NCBI RefSeq assembly: GCF_010500995.1
Contig: NZ_QVMK01000008.1
Location: 17,464 to 81,463, forward strand
Origin: Bacteroides sp. 224
GTDB lineage: Bacteria > Bacteroidota > Bacteroidia > Bacteroidales > Bacteroidaceae
Direction of reading: 5' to 3'
DNA length: 64,000 bases
The translations under genes were made by a program, and so were the position numbers. Positions 8,660 to 17,376 of the stretch are shown in pieces. The stretch's first letter is position 1. Each line of letters opens with the position of its first letter. The notes below the pieces were generated by a model. It had not been told where the DNA came from. It saw only the letters and a program-made list of their open reading frames with translations, and did no database searches.

Positions 8660-11092
8660 TTACCTGTAATTTGTAGGCAACACCCCAAACATCTTCTTAA
8701 AAGCCTGTGTAAAATAGCTCGGGCTACTAAAACCAACTTCATAAGCAACTTCGGATACAGTCAACTTCCCTTTTTTGAGAAGCTCTGCTGCCCGTTTCAG
8801 CCGGATGGTCTTAACAAATTCAGTGGGTGTATTACCAGTGATGGAATTTATCTTCCGGTATAAACTTACGCGGCTCATGGCCATATCCTGACTAAGATCT
8901 TCGATAGAGTATTCGGAGTTGCTTATATTCTTCTCAATCATATTCAGCACATTCTCTATAAATTCTTTGTCCGGAGAGGAAATGGTAATATCATTGGGAG
9001 TAACCTCAGTCTCTTTTTCAAATGCTTGTTGCTGTTCCGGCTTTTGATAAGCCATATATTTCCAGACAAATACGCTAATGAGCAACAACGCAGCCAGCGC
9101 ATAGCAAACATAAGCCAAGTTGGTTTTGTACCAGGCAGGCAGACATTTCACCTGCATAGTAGTAGCACGTTCGCTCCACAAACCATCTTGGTTGCTTGCT
9201 TTTAAAACAACGATTCCGTTGGTTCCGCCTACATGTACTTTTCCTTCTTCATCTTTGCAGATTGACAGGAAGTTATCCAGATTTATAGAAGGATCTGTGT
9301 TACGAATCATACGAAATGTTTGTTTCGCTGTATTATATACAATTATTTTCTGATCGGATAATATCCATAGATTATTCTCATTATCCGATAGAATATCGTG
9401 TATCACATCGCCACCAAAATCGTATTTAAAGGTGTATTGGGTAAAAGTCTGAGCTTGGGAGTTGTAATAATAAATGCGATTATGTTGGGTTTTGACCCAC
9501 ACATTGCCGCCGGGAGTAACAGATAATCTGGCGTAATTATGATCTTCCTGAGGGCTGTATTGTGATTTTTTTCCATCAGGCGAAAGCCTCAGAAATCCAT
9601 TCGATTCGGTGGCTACAAATATATCTCCGTTTCGGGAGGAAGTAATGCAATTGATGATTCCTGTGTTCTCCCAGGCTTTGTGCATCTCTTTTGTTTGCAG
9701 GTTATATCGGAACAGGTTATAGCTGGTACCGATCCAGAGATTGCCCGAATAATCTTCATGGAGTCCTCTTATTCTTTCGTGAGTCACTGCCGGTATTGTA
9801 CAGACCGGAGACTCTGTTAAACTATCATTTTGAACCTGAATATGAATCACTTGGGAATTGTGCTTAATTGCAAAAATACCATCCCGGCTTTTTGATTGTT
9901 CGAAAGCTGCCAATAATCCTCCATGCGGATAGACCGTAAAATGATTATCGGCTACCCTGTAAAAAGAGAGGTTCAAACGTAGTTGCCAGAACCAATAGGA
10001 ACCTTTTTCATAAATTAAATTTAGTGGAGCCACCGGAAAACCAAGTTTTTCTTTCACCAACGGCAATTCATAACGTGTGATGGATGCTTGCTGAAATGAG
10101 AGGATGAAAGAAGGTGGATAATTACTTGCTATCCATAAACGACCCGAACGATCACTGCTTATGTTATGAACAATTTTCTTTCCTGCCGGAAGAAAATCAG
10201 TAGTGGGCAGCGGACTAAGCGAGTTTTCTTCCGTAATTTCATAAACATATAGATCTTTCATAGTAGTAACCCAGACATTACCCCGCACACTATCTTGTGC
10301 TATACTGTTAATCTGTTTCCTTAATGGATCACTTTCTTCGGTTGCAGTTTGCGGAACAAACATTTTCTCCGGATCTTTTTCTTTGGGATCGAAGCGGACA
10401 ATTCCTTTCCCCCAGGTTCCTATCCAAAAATAAGGAGATTTGGAGTCTTCTATGATGCAGGTGGGATTTTCCTGAAAAGCCCAGGGGTAAGGTATGAAAC
10501 GATCTTGATCAACATCATATTTAAAAAGTCCTCCCCGCCATTGAATAACCCATAATGTGTGTTGGCTATCTTCATACAGATGATAAATATTTCGCGATTC
10601 TCCATGCCAGTATGTTTGGTAAACGCCTAACTTTTGTCCTTGCGCATTATAACGATATAGTTCGTTCTTTGTGCCCACCCAAATGCTGCCGTCTGAAGTC
10701 GCAAAAATGGCATTGATAACCCATCCCTTTATGGTTTGATCTGGTAGGGGCATTACTTGATAATTGCTTTTATCCAATATGTACACTCCTCGCTTTGTCC
10801 CAAACCAGATTTTCCGTTCCTTGTCTTCTGTAATGCAGGTAATATGATTACTTTCGAGTAGGTCCGGGGTGTTTGAATCTGAACGGAATGCTTTCACATC
10901 ATATCCATCATACCTGAAAAGTCCTTCTTTGCTTGTTGCATACCACATAAGTCCCTCCGAATCCTGAAAGATGGAATAGATATCTCCGGTAGGTAACAGA
11001 TTCTTTGCAGGTATATTAGATAGAGTAATTTGCTGGGCAATTAATGGAATTTGTATAAAGAGAAGGAGTAATATAAGTAATTGTGTCTTCAT
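8660..11092 (-). CDS. Membrane-anchored beta-propeller AraC-type regulator without kinase or receiver
   Basis: This 810-residue protein has a signal peptide (ends IPLIAQ) and a long periplasmic region of two-component-regulator propeller repeats (about 30-640, with recurrent GLWYAT-, IWFGT- and LWIGT-like strands). One membrane segment follows (about 668-690), then a short linker and a C-terminal AraC HTH (about 715-810, with MSRVSLYRKINSITG and VAYEVGFSSPSYFTQAF). A classical hybrid two-component system would have HisKA, HATPase and receiver domains here; none is present. The signal must therefore pass from propeller to HTH directly, at the membrane. It is divergent from the GH31-GH78 pair, which it probably controls. 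The frame is uninterrupted, so this looks like the native architecture. Confidence 0.88.
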   Translation of the reverse strand: MKTQLLILLLLFIQIPLIAQQITLSNIPAKNLLPTGDIYSIFQDSEGLMWYATSKEGLFRYDGYDVKAFRSDSNTPDLLESNHITCITEDKERKIWFGTKRGVYILDKSNYQVMPLPDQTIKGWVINAIFATSDGSIWVGTKNELYRYNAQGQKLGVYQTYWHGESRNIYHLYEDSQHTLWVIQWRGGLFKYDVDQDRFIPYPWAFQENPTCIIEDSKSPYFWIGTWGKGIVRFDPKEKDPEKMFVPQTATEESDPLRKQINSIAQDSVRGNVWVTTMKDLYVYEITEENSLSPLPTTDFLPAGKKIVHNISSDRSGRLWIASNYPPSFILSFQQASITRYELPLVKEKLGFPVAPLNLIYEKGSYWFWQLRLNLSFYRVADNHFTVYPHGGLLAAFEQSKSRDGIFAIKHNSQVIHIQVQNDSLTESPVCTIPAVTHERIRGLHEDYSGNLWIGTSYNLFRYNLQTKEMHKAWENTGIINCITSSRNGDIFVATESNGFLRLSPDGKKSQYSPQEDHNYARLSVTPGGNVWVKTQHNRIYYYNSQAQTFTQYTFKYDFGGDVIHDILSDNENNLWILSDQKIIVYNTAKQTFRMIRNTDPSINLDNFLSICKDEEGKVHVGGTNGIVVLKASNQDGLWSERATTMQVKCLPAWYKTNLAYVCYALAALLLISVFVWKYMAYQKPEQQQAFEKETEVTPNDITISSPDKEFIENVLNMIEKNISNSEYSIEDLSQDMAMSRVSLYRKINSITGNTPTEFVKTIRLKRAAELLKKGKLTVSEVAYEVGFSSPSYFTQAFKKMFGVLPTNYR

Positions 11093-11218
11093 AAAATATG
11101 ATTAATCTGATGATATCCGGCGCGCAAACTTAGTGAAAATATACCAAAATATGATGCTATGTAACCTCATTAACATTCGCTGAAACGTGTGTAACATCCG
11201 TTCAGGTGTTTTTTGGCT

Positions 11219-11226
11219 TATATTTG
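11219..11226 (+). promoter_or_regulatory. -7 element of the GH31-GH78 operon
   Basis: TATATTTG matches TAnnTTTG and lies 27 bases before the GH31 ATG, within the 161-base divergent spacer shared with the propeller-AraC gene. No clear -33 TTTG is present, which fits an activated promoter. Confidence 0.55.
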
Positions 11227-11253
11227 CAGCAATAATATTAATGTGAATAAACC

Positions 11254-12837
11254 ATGAAAAAAAATTTGCTATTATTTCTCTCACTCTTTTTTTCTTTATC
11301 TCTTTTCTCTCAAAACAAGGTACTCATCAAACCTGTTGTCGGTGAGTATTGGTGGGGTGGTGCTGTTGGTATTGGTTCGCAAATGCCCTATATACAACCT
11401 TTGGAGGAATACGATCTTGCCTCGAAAAATAACAATAATCAGGTTGTCCCTTTACTTCTTTCCAATAAAGGCAGATATGTTTGGACGGAAAAGCCTTTTC
11501 GATTTTCTGTTTCGAACGAAGGAATTACCATTCAATCTGATTTTGAGAATATATCCGTAACCACCGCAGGCACTACGTTAAGAGATGCCTATAAAGAAGC
11601 TTGTGGCAAGTACTTTAAGCCCAGTGGCGTATTGCCCGATACTTTGTTCTTCACCATGCCTCAATATAATACATGGATTGAACTGATGTATAACCAAAAT
11701 CAGGAAGATATCCTTAAATATGCGCGCGGTATTATAGATAACGGATTTCTTCCCGGCGTTCTGATGATTGATGATAACTGGCAACGCTATTATGGAAACT
11801 TTGATTTCAGGGCAGAAAAATTTTCCGACCCGAAAGCAATGGTGAAAGAATTGCATGATATGGGGTTCAAAGTAATGTTGTGGATATGTCCGTTCGTATC
11901 AGCAGATAGCCCGGAATGCAGGTTCCTTCATTCAAAGAATTATCTGATTAAGCATAAAAATGGTAAACCGGCTATTATAAGTTGGTGGAATGGTCAGAGT
12001 GCTTGTTATGACTTAACAAATCCCGAAGCATCCGCCTATTTTGTATCTATTCTGAAGAATATGCAAAAGGAATATGGCATTGATGGGTTTAAGTTCGATG
12101 CAGGCGATAACAGTTTCTATACAAGTAAAGACCTGGTATGTTATCAAAAAGATGCCATATCTGTGGATCATACGAAAGTCTGGGCACAAATTGGACTTCA
12201 ATTTCCCGTGAATGAATACAGAGCATGCTGGCAAATGGGTGGTGAGGCACTGGTGCAACGTTTGGGTGATAAGCAGTATTCGTGGGATGCCGTTCAATCA
12301 CTCATTCCTCAAATGACTGCCGCGGGGTTGCTGGGATATGCTTATACCTGTCCGGACATGATTGGCGGTGGCCAATACCGTTCTTTCCTGAACATGGATC
12401 CCGATAAATTTAATCAGACTTTGATTATACGTTCAGCACAGGTACATGCACTAATGCCTATGATGCAATTTTCCGTGGCACCCTGGCGGATACTGAATAA
12501 AGAGAATCTTGAAATCGTAAGAAATATGGCAAAACTTCACGAAAGCATGGGGTCTTACATTATGCAATGTGCCAGAGAATCTGCAACGACGGGAGAGCCT
12601 ATTGTAAGACATATAGAGTATTCATTTCCGGGAGAAGGTTTTGCCGAATGCAAAGATCAGTTCATGTTAGGAGATAAATATATGATTGCTCCTGTGGTAA
12701 CTCAAACAAATATTCGAACGATTAAACTGCCGAAGGGTCGATGGAAAGATGATTTGGGGAAGATACACAAAGGTGGAAAAACAATAACATTGGAGGTACC
12801 TTTAAATAGGTTGCCGTATTTTGAGAAGATAAAATAG
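11254..12837 (+). CDS. Glycoside hydrolase family 31 (MYORG-like subgroup), secreted
   Basis: This 527-residue enzyme has a signal peptide (residues 1-19, ends FSLSLFSQ). It shows the GH31 barrel signatures MIDDNWQRYYGNFDF, FKVMLWICPFVS and DGFKFDAGD, with nucleophile D282. D339 in LGDKQYSW is the likely acid/base. The pattern resembles the shorter MYORG-like GH31 branch, in which alpha-galactosidases are known, more than classical alpha-glucosidases. The exact linkage is uncertain. The stop is followed 8 bases later by the GH78 start, so both are one operon, divergent from the membrane AraC regulator. It probably acts in the periplasm on oligosaccharides. Confidence 0.88.
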   Translation: MKKNLLLFLSLFFSLSLFSQNKVLIKPVVGEYWWGGAVGIGSQMPYIQPLEEYDLASKNNNNQVVPLLLSNKGRYVWTEKPFRFSVSNEGITIQSDFENISVTTAGTTLRDAYKEACGKYFKPSGVLPDTLFFTMPQYNTWIELMYNQNQEDILKYARGIIDNGFLPGVLMIDDNWQRYYGNFDFRAEKFSDPKAMVKELHDMGFKVMLWICPFVSADSPECRFLHSKNYLIKHKNGKPAIISWWNGQSACYDLTNPEASAYFVSILKNMQKEYGIDGFKFDAGDNSFYTSKDLVCYQKDAISVDHTKVWAQIGLQFPVNEYRACWQMGGEALVQRLGDKQYSWDAVQSLIPQMTAAGLLGYAYTCPDMIGGGQYRSFLNMDPDKFNQTLIIRSAQVHALMPMMQFSVAPWRILNKENLEIVRNMAKLHESMGSYIMQCARESATTGEPIVRHIEYSFPGEGFAECKDQFMLGDKYMIAPVVTQTNIRTIKLPKGRWKDDLGKIHKGGKTITLEVPLNRLPYFEKIK

Positions 12838-12845
12838 ATAACCAC

Positions 12846-14624
12846 ATGAAGAAAAGCATATTAATCTCATTTTTATTGGTAGCAGGAATACAGCTATCGA
12901 ACTTAAAAGCAGAAATTCCTCCGGTTTTCGGTGTTGAATATCAAGATAAAATTCAAAAGGACGAATTAACTCGCGCATTTATTTCTCCTCAACGAATTGT
13001 TTGGAAATATGAAGGTGATGGTCGTCTTATCAACAATGAAGAAGTATTGCTAAAACAAGGAAATAGTCAGGCAGAAATGGGCAAACGCAATATGTGTACA
13101 ATGATGAGTACAGAAAATGAAACATCCTCTATTCTGCTTGATTATGGAAAAGAGCTACATGGCGGACTACAACTAATAACAGGAGGTTCCTCCCGTCGTG
13201 AGCCTTCTTTAGTACGTATACGTTTTGGAGAATCGGTAGGAGAGTGTAACAGTCAAACAGCTAATAGTGGATGGAGAGTAGGCTATTCTACTGATGATCA
13301 TGGCAAGCGGGATATCATCATGGAGATTCCTCGTGAAGGAACCCTTGAAATAGGAAATACGGGTTTTCGTTTTGTGCGTATTGATTTACTGCAAAAGAAT
13401 ACAACTATACGCTTGAAGGAAGCTCGTGCTATTCTTCGATATCGGGATATTCCTTACCAGGGTACTTTTAAAAGCAACGACGATAGACTCAATAAAATTT
13501 GGCTGACCGGGGCTTATACCGTACATCTGAACATGCAGGAGTTTTTATGGGATGGTATTAAACGAGATCGGGTGATCTGGTTGGGCGATATGCATCCCGA
13601 AGTTGCAACCATCATGAGTGTATTTGGAGCTAACGAAATAGTTCCTCGTACACTTGATCTTGCCTGTGAGCAATTTCCTTTGCCCAAATGGATGAATGAC
13701 ATGAGCGCCTACTCCTTATGGTATCTGATTATTCAGTATGATTGGTATATGCACAGTGGAAACCGGAAGTTTTTGGAAAAACATAAAGCTTATATCTTAG
13801 GGTTAATCGACCAGATAGATGATAAAATAGATAAAGAAGGTAAGGAAACATTGGCAAAGAAGCGTTTTCTGGATTGGCCTTCATCCTCTAACGAAGAAGG
13901 AGTGGAGGCAGGCTACCGGGCACTTATTGTATGGGCTATGCAAGATGCTCAAAAATTATGTAATTTATTGGAAGAACCTGTATATGCCCAGAAAGCCGGA
14001 GCATGTGTAGAACGAATGAATCGTTATATTAAAGAACCTCATAACCTAAAACAAGCAGCATCATTAATGGCTATTGCAGGCATAATAAATCCAAAGAAAG
14101 CCTGTGAAGAAGTTGTTTCCGTGGGAGGAGCCAAAGGATTCTCTACTTTTTACGGATATTATATGCTACAAGCGCAAGCTTTAGCCGGGGAGTATCAGGA
14201 AGCAATGAATATAATTCGTCAGTTTTGGGGAGCTATGCTCGACATGGGTGCCACAACTTTCTGGGAAGACTTCAATATGGAATGGTTGGAGAATGCTGCT
14301 CCTTTAGATGAAATGATTCCTCCCGGAAAGAAAGATATACATGGAGATTTCGGTGCTCATTGCTATCCGGGTTTTCGTCATAGTCTTTGTCATGGTTGGG
14401 CATCAGGCCCTACGGCTTGGATGACAGAACACATTTTGGGTGTGCAAGTAATGGAACCTGGTTGTAAAGTAATAAAGATAGAACCTCATTTGGGTGATCT
14501 TGAATGGGTGGAAGGTACTTATCCGACACCTTATGGAATAGTTGAAATCAGGCATACAAAAGATGCCAATGGAAAAATTACTTCTAAGGTAAAGGCACCG
14601 AAGGGGGTTAAAATAGAGAAGTAG
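12846..14624 (+). CDS. GH78 alpha-L-rhamnosidase-like enzyme, secreted
   Basis: This 592-residue protein has a signal peptide (ends LSNLKAEI). N-terminal beta-sandwich segments (about 80-205) precede an (alpha/alpha)6 barrel (about 215-510) and a short C-terminal beta domain (about 535-590). The segment WDGIKRDRVIWLGDMHPE corresponds to the GH78 motif that is usually DCPxRDE..GW.GD. The Cys-Pro and the following Glu are not kept, a variant I have seen in other Bacteroidetes GH78-like proteins. It is shorter than most GH78 enzymes. The second gene of the GH31 operon, it suggests a substrate carrying rhamnose or a similar sugar. Family is likely; activity is unproven. Confidence 0.78.
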   Translation: MKKSILISFLLVAGIQLSNLKAEIPPVFGVEYQDKIQKDELTRAFISPQRIVWKYEGDGRLINNEEVLLKQGNSQAEMGKRNMCTMMSTENETSSILLDYGKELHGGLQLITGGSSRREPSLVRIRFGESVGECNSQTANSGWRVGYSTDDHGKRDIIMEIPREGTLEIGNTGFRFVRIDLLQKNTTIRLKEARAILRYRDIPYQGTFKSNDDRLNKIWLTGAYTVHLNMQEFLWDGIKRDRVIWLGDMHPEVATIMSVFGANEIVPRTLDLACEQFPLPKWMNDMSAYSLWYLIIQYDWYMHSGNRKFLEKHKAYILGLIDQIDDKIDKEGKETLAKKRFLDWPSSSNEEGVEAGYRALIVWAMQDAQKLCNLLEEPVYAQKAGACVERMNRYIKEPHNLKQAASLMAIAGIINPKKACEEVVSVGGAKGFSTFYGYYMLQAQALAGEYQEAMNIIRQFWGAMLDMGATTFWEDFNMEWLENAAPLDEMIPPGKKDIHGDFGAHCYPGFRHSLCHGWASGPTAWMTEHILGVQVMEPGCKVIKIEPHLGDLEWVEGTYPTPYGIVEIRHTKDANGKITSKVKAPKGVKIEK

Positions 14625-14642
14625 CGTTATCAGAACAAACTA

Positions 14643-14687
14643 AAGGATCTGTAGAAAAACCGTACTGCGGTTATCTTACAGATCCTT
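14643..14687. terminator. Bidirectional terminator between GH78 and DUF4965 genes
   Basis: AAGGATCTGTA (14643-14653) pairs with TACAGATCCTT (14677-14687), with A-rich and T-rich flanks, between convergent genes. The same AAGGATCTGT/ACAGATCCTT arms occur in the terminator at 46709-46754. Confidence 0.8.
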
Positions 14688-14695
14688 CATTTTAT

Positions 14696-17224
14696 TTACT
14701 TCTTCAGCATCTTATCACTCAACATCTTCATATAATAACCTCCTACTACTGAGCGAGCCTGGAAGCCAACATGCGTTTTGCTATCCGTGTTATACCAGTC
14801 GCTCATAGGTATTCTGTCAGTAGTTTCGTTGGTCCATTTATAGATTGGAGAGATAAAGGTTTTGAATGTTTCCGCATCATCTGCCAAGGTAGCTGTCCAG
14901 ATAATCCAGTCGGATTTGCTATAATTTCTCCGGCTGTCAAGTGGTAGGCCATAGACGTTTTGCTTGGTCAGGTAATAAGCTAATTCTTTTTGAGCTACGG
15001 AAGCAGGGAATACATCTAACTTCAATAGCTTGTTCCATACTAAGTTGTATTTCTGGCTCCATGTACCTGCTTTGTCGAAGGTGAGTTTGTAATGATCGCC
15101 ATCGTCTGCCATCTTCATCCATTCTTGCGCCATTTCTTTGGCTTTGTTGATGTACTTCTCTGCAATGTCTTTTTTGCCGAGCATATCAGCTAAATAACCA
15201 TAAGAGGCAATACCCATGATGGCTTTTACGGATAGGTTCACGTTGTGAGCAAAGTGCCCTGCAAAGTCGTCTGTACAAAGTTGGTTTTCAGGGTCGAGTC
15301 CTTTTTCCACTAAATAATCTGTCCAGATGGTTAATACTTTCCAGTGCTTCTCTGCGTATTCCGCATTACCTTCCATAGCGGCAATGGCGGCTGTAAGAGT
15401 TAGCATATTTCCAGCTTCTTCTACAGGCATATCTCCACCGTAAGTTTGTCCGTTGGCTAATGGATAAGTACCAACATCATGAGAGGGGAAAGGTTTTTTC
15501 CATTTGCCGCTTTCGCTGTAATAGAAGATGTGGTTTAGCAATCCTTTGGCAAGTTCGGGGTTGTAATATAAAAATAGGGGAGCCGATGGATAGGTTACAT
15601 CCACTGTTCCTATAGAACCATTACTAAAGTTTTCTTTAGATAAGAATGCTAAATCTCCATTCGGAGTTTCTACCAATTTATGAGCAGATATAGCCTGACG
15701 ATAAGCAAGAGCACAGAGCTCAGCGTATTCTTTGCCGCCTGCTGCTTGTGCTTCCTTCATGAGTTGAGCATCAAAATCGGCACATGTTTTCATTAATTTG
15801 CTATATTCATTGGTAGCTTTCTGGATTTGATCGAGAATAGTAAGATTACCTTTGCGATTCCAGTAGGGGCGAAGGTTATCTCCAAAGTACTGGATCGAAT
15901 AAAGATCATCATAAGCCAGCATCACATATCCCGAAGTGTGTTTGGCATCTACCTTGCCTAAGTTATGAGCAATGGAGAGTGCTTCCAGCTCTTCTGTTAG
16001 GTCGCCTTTTGAACTTGGATTGTAGGTGTTATCTAAGCTTCCTGTTTCAAGGAATTGTTTTTGTATCTGCGTAGATTTACCAATGGCAGAGAAAACGTTA
16101 TTTTGTTTGGGAGCCGAGAAATAAACATACCCCCAGTCGATACGGATGTTATCGCCTGATCTGTCGAGTACCTTTTGAGTCTTGGTTCCTGATTTCAGCA
16201 GGTGAAGTTTGGCATCTGCCACCTGTTCGCTTTGTACGGATTGGTGGATAACATCCTGCGCCCATTGCGGACCTGCTTCGAAGTAAACAGAAACATCATG
16301 CGTTTTTCCGTCTAATGATTTTGCCTGATAAGTAATGTAATTCACAGGACGAGTCATTAAATCCAAATCATCCATTAACAGAGGAGCTGTAAAGATGAGA
16401 TCGAGTTGCACACCTCCACATTCGAAGGTATAGAAAGTTTGTGTAGGCAATACATTTACACTTTTCTGTTGTGCTTTTTTAGTGAAGATCTCTTCATTAT
16501 TCTTGCGCATCCAGATACCGAAATCGAGGTAGCTTTCTCCACCTCCGTCGTTACAATGAGCAGCGATAATGTTTTTTCCCGGGCGGAAATGTTTTTTAGC
16601 TTCTTCAGAGATGCGTTCCATAGCGCCCTCGCGAGCAGAGTTGCCTGTGTTGACAAATCTGTATCCATTGATAAAGATTTCCACGCCATCATCATGCGAA
16701 TATTGGATAAACAAATCACGATCGAGCATTTCTTTGTCAATGTTTACTTCTCGACGCACCCAGATATCAGGAGTTCTCCAACTGGTGATTGCTTTTAATC
16801 TTCCGGGAGAACCGAAAGAACCTCTTCCTTCTTTCCAGGATGAAGCATCGTAGTTTTCAGATGTCCAATCTACATCAGGCGCTTCTGTGGTATAACGAGC
16901 GAGCCAGTTTTCCTTTTCAAAGGTGGGAACAATCATTTGCATGGGTACCTTTTCTTCACCCATAAAACGGTATGCTTCGCCATCTACTTTGATGACACCT
17001 AACAGTTGTTGTTCGTACCCTGTCCAATGACGAATAGGACCGTCGTACAGGTTGTCATTAAATGACCATCCCGAAGTGTAAGGGTCGATGGTGATAAGCG
17101 GAACAGCAGGTGCTCTGAGATCGCTTTGCACGGTTGGAGCATGCACTGTTGTAGATTCGCAGGCTGCAAGAAGCGCACCTGCGGCGAAAACCGACAAGCT
17201 TTTTTTGAAGTTTCTGAAATTCAT
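14696..17224 (-). CDS. DUF4965/DUF1793 (glutaminase A-like) lipoprotein, paralog 1
   Basis: This 842-residue lipoprotein (lipobox LLAAC, C21) has the DUF4964-type start (RAPAVPLITIDPYTSGW). An inserted beta-sandwich segment (about 100-240, with DIWVRREV and SHDDGVEIFINGYR) is followed by DUF5127, DUF4965 and DUF1793-type helical regions to the end. The family is named for fungal glutaminase A, but in Bacteroidetes it is common in glycan loci, so a glycosidase-like role is possible. It is the last gene of the GH92 cluster, separated from the next gene upstream by a palindromic repeat. The C-terminal half is nearly identical to the paralog at 27265-29730, whereas the N-terminal half is only about half identical. 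Confidence 0.85.
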   Translation of the reverse strand: MNFRNFKKSLSVFAAGALLAACESTTVHAPTVQSDLRAPAVPLITIDPYTSGWSFNDNLYDGPIRHWTGYEQQLLGVIKVDGEAYRFMGEEKVPMQMIVPTFEKENWLARYTTEAPDVDWTSENYDASSWKEGRGSFGSPGRLKAITSWRTPDIWVRREVNIDKEMLDRDLFIQYSHDDGVEIFINGYRFVNTGNSAREGAMERISEEAKKHFRPGKNIIAAHCNDGGGESYLDFGIWMRKNNEEIFTKKAQQKSVNVLPTQTFYTFECGGVQLDLIFTAPLLMDDLDLMTRPVNYITYQAKSLDGKTHDVSVYFEAGPQWAQDVIHQSVQSEQVADAKLHLLKSGTKTQKVLDRSGDNIRIDWGYVYFSAPKQNNVFSAIGKSTQIQKQFLETGSLDNTYNPSSKGDLTEELEALSIAHNLGKVDAKHTSGYVMLAYDDLYSIQYFGDNLRPYWNRKGNLTILDQIQKATNEYSKLMKTCADFDAQLMKEAQAAGGKEYAELCALAYRQAISAHKLVETPNGDLAFLSKENFSNGSIGTVDVTYPSAPLFLYYNPELAKGLLNHIFYYSESGKWKKPFPSHDVGTYPLANGQTYGGDMPVEEAGNMLTLTAAIAAMEGNAEYAEKHWKVLTIWTDYLVEKGLDPENQLCTDDFAGHFAHNVNLSVKAIMGIASYGYLADMLGKKDIAEKYINKAKEMAQEWMKMADDGDHYKLTFDKAGTWSQKYNLVWNKLLKLDVFPASVAQKELAYYLTKQNVYGLPLDSRRNYSKSDWIIWTATLADDAETFKTFISPIYKWTNETTDRIPMSDWYNTDSKTHVGFQARSVVGGYYMKMLSDKMLKK

Positions 17225-17304
17225 AAAGTTTTGTTTAATTGTTTAAAAGAGAAGTTCTCTTCTTAAAATATTTAGTGATGTTTATAATTGGTTTATATTA
17301 TTCA

Positions 17305-17369
17305 GAACACAGAGGCACAAAGCCACAGAGCAATTAATTAAACCTCTGTGCCTTTGTGTCTTTGTGTTC
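17305..17369. repeat. ACACAGAG palindromic repeat, copy A
   Basis: GAACACAGAGGCACAAAGCC and its continuation (17305-17330) pair with a right arm from 17344 to 17369 (CTCTGTGCCTTTGTG...). It lies between two same-strand genes of the mannan cluster. Related copies are at 37157 and 45140. It may act as a transcript terminator or mRNA stabiliser. Confidence 0.8.
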
Positions 17370-17376
17370 ATTATCA

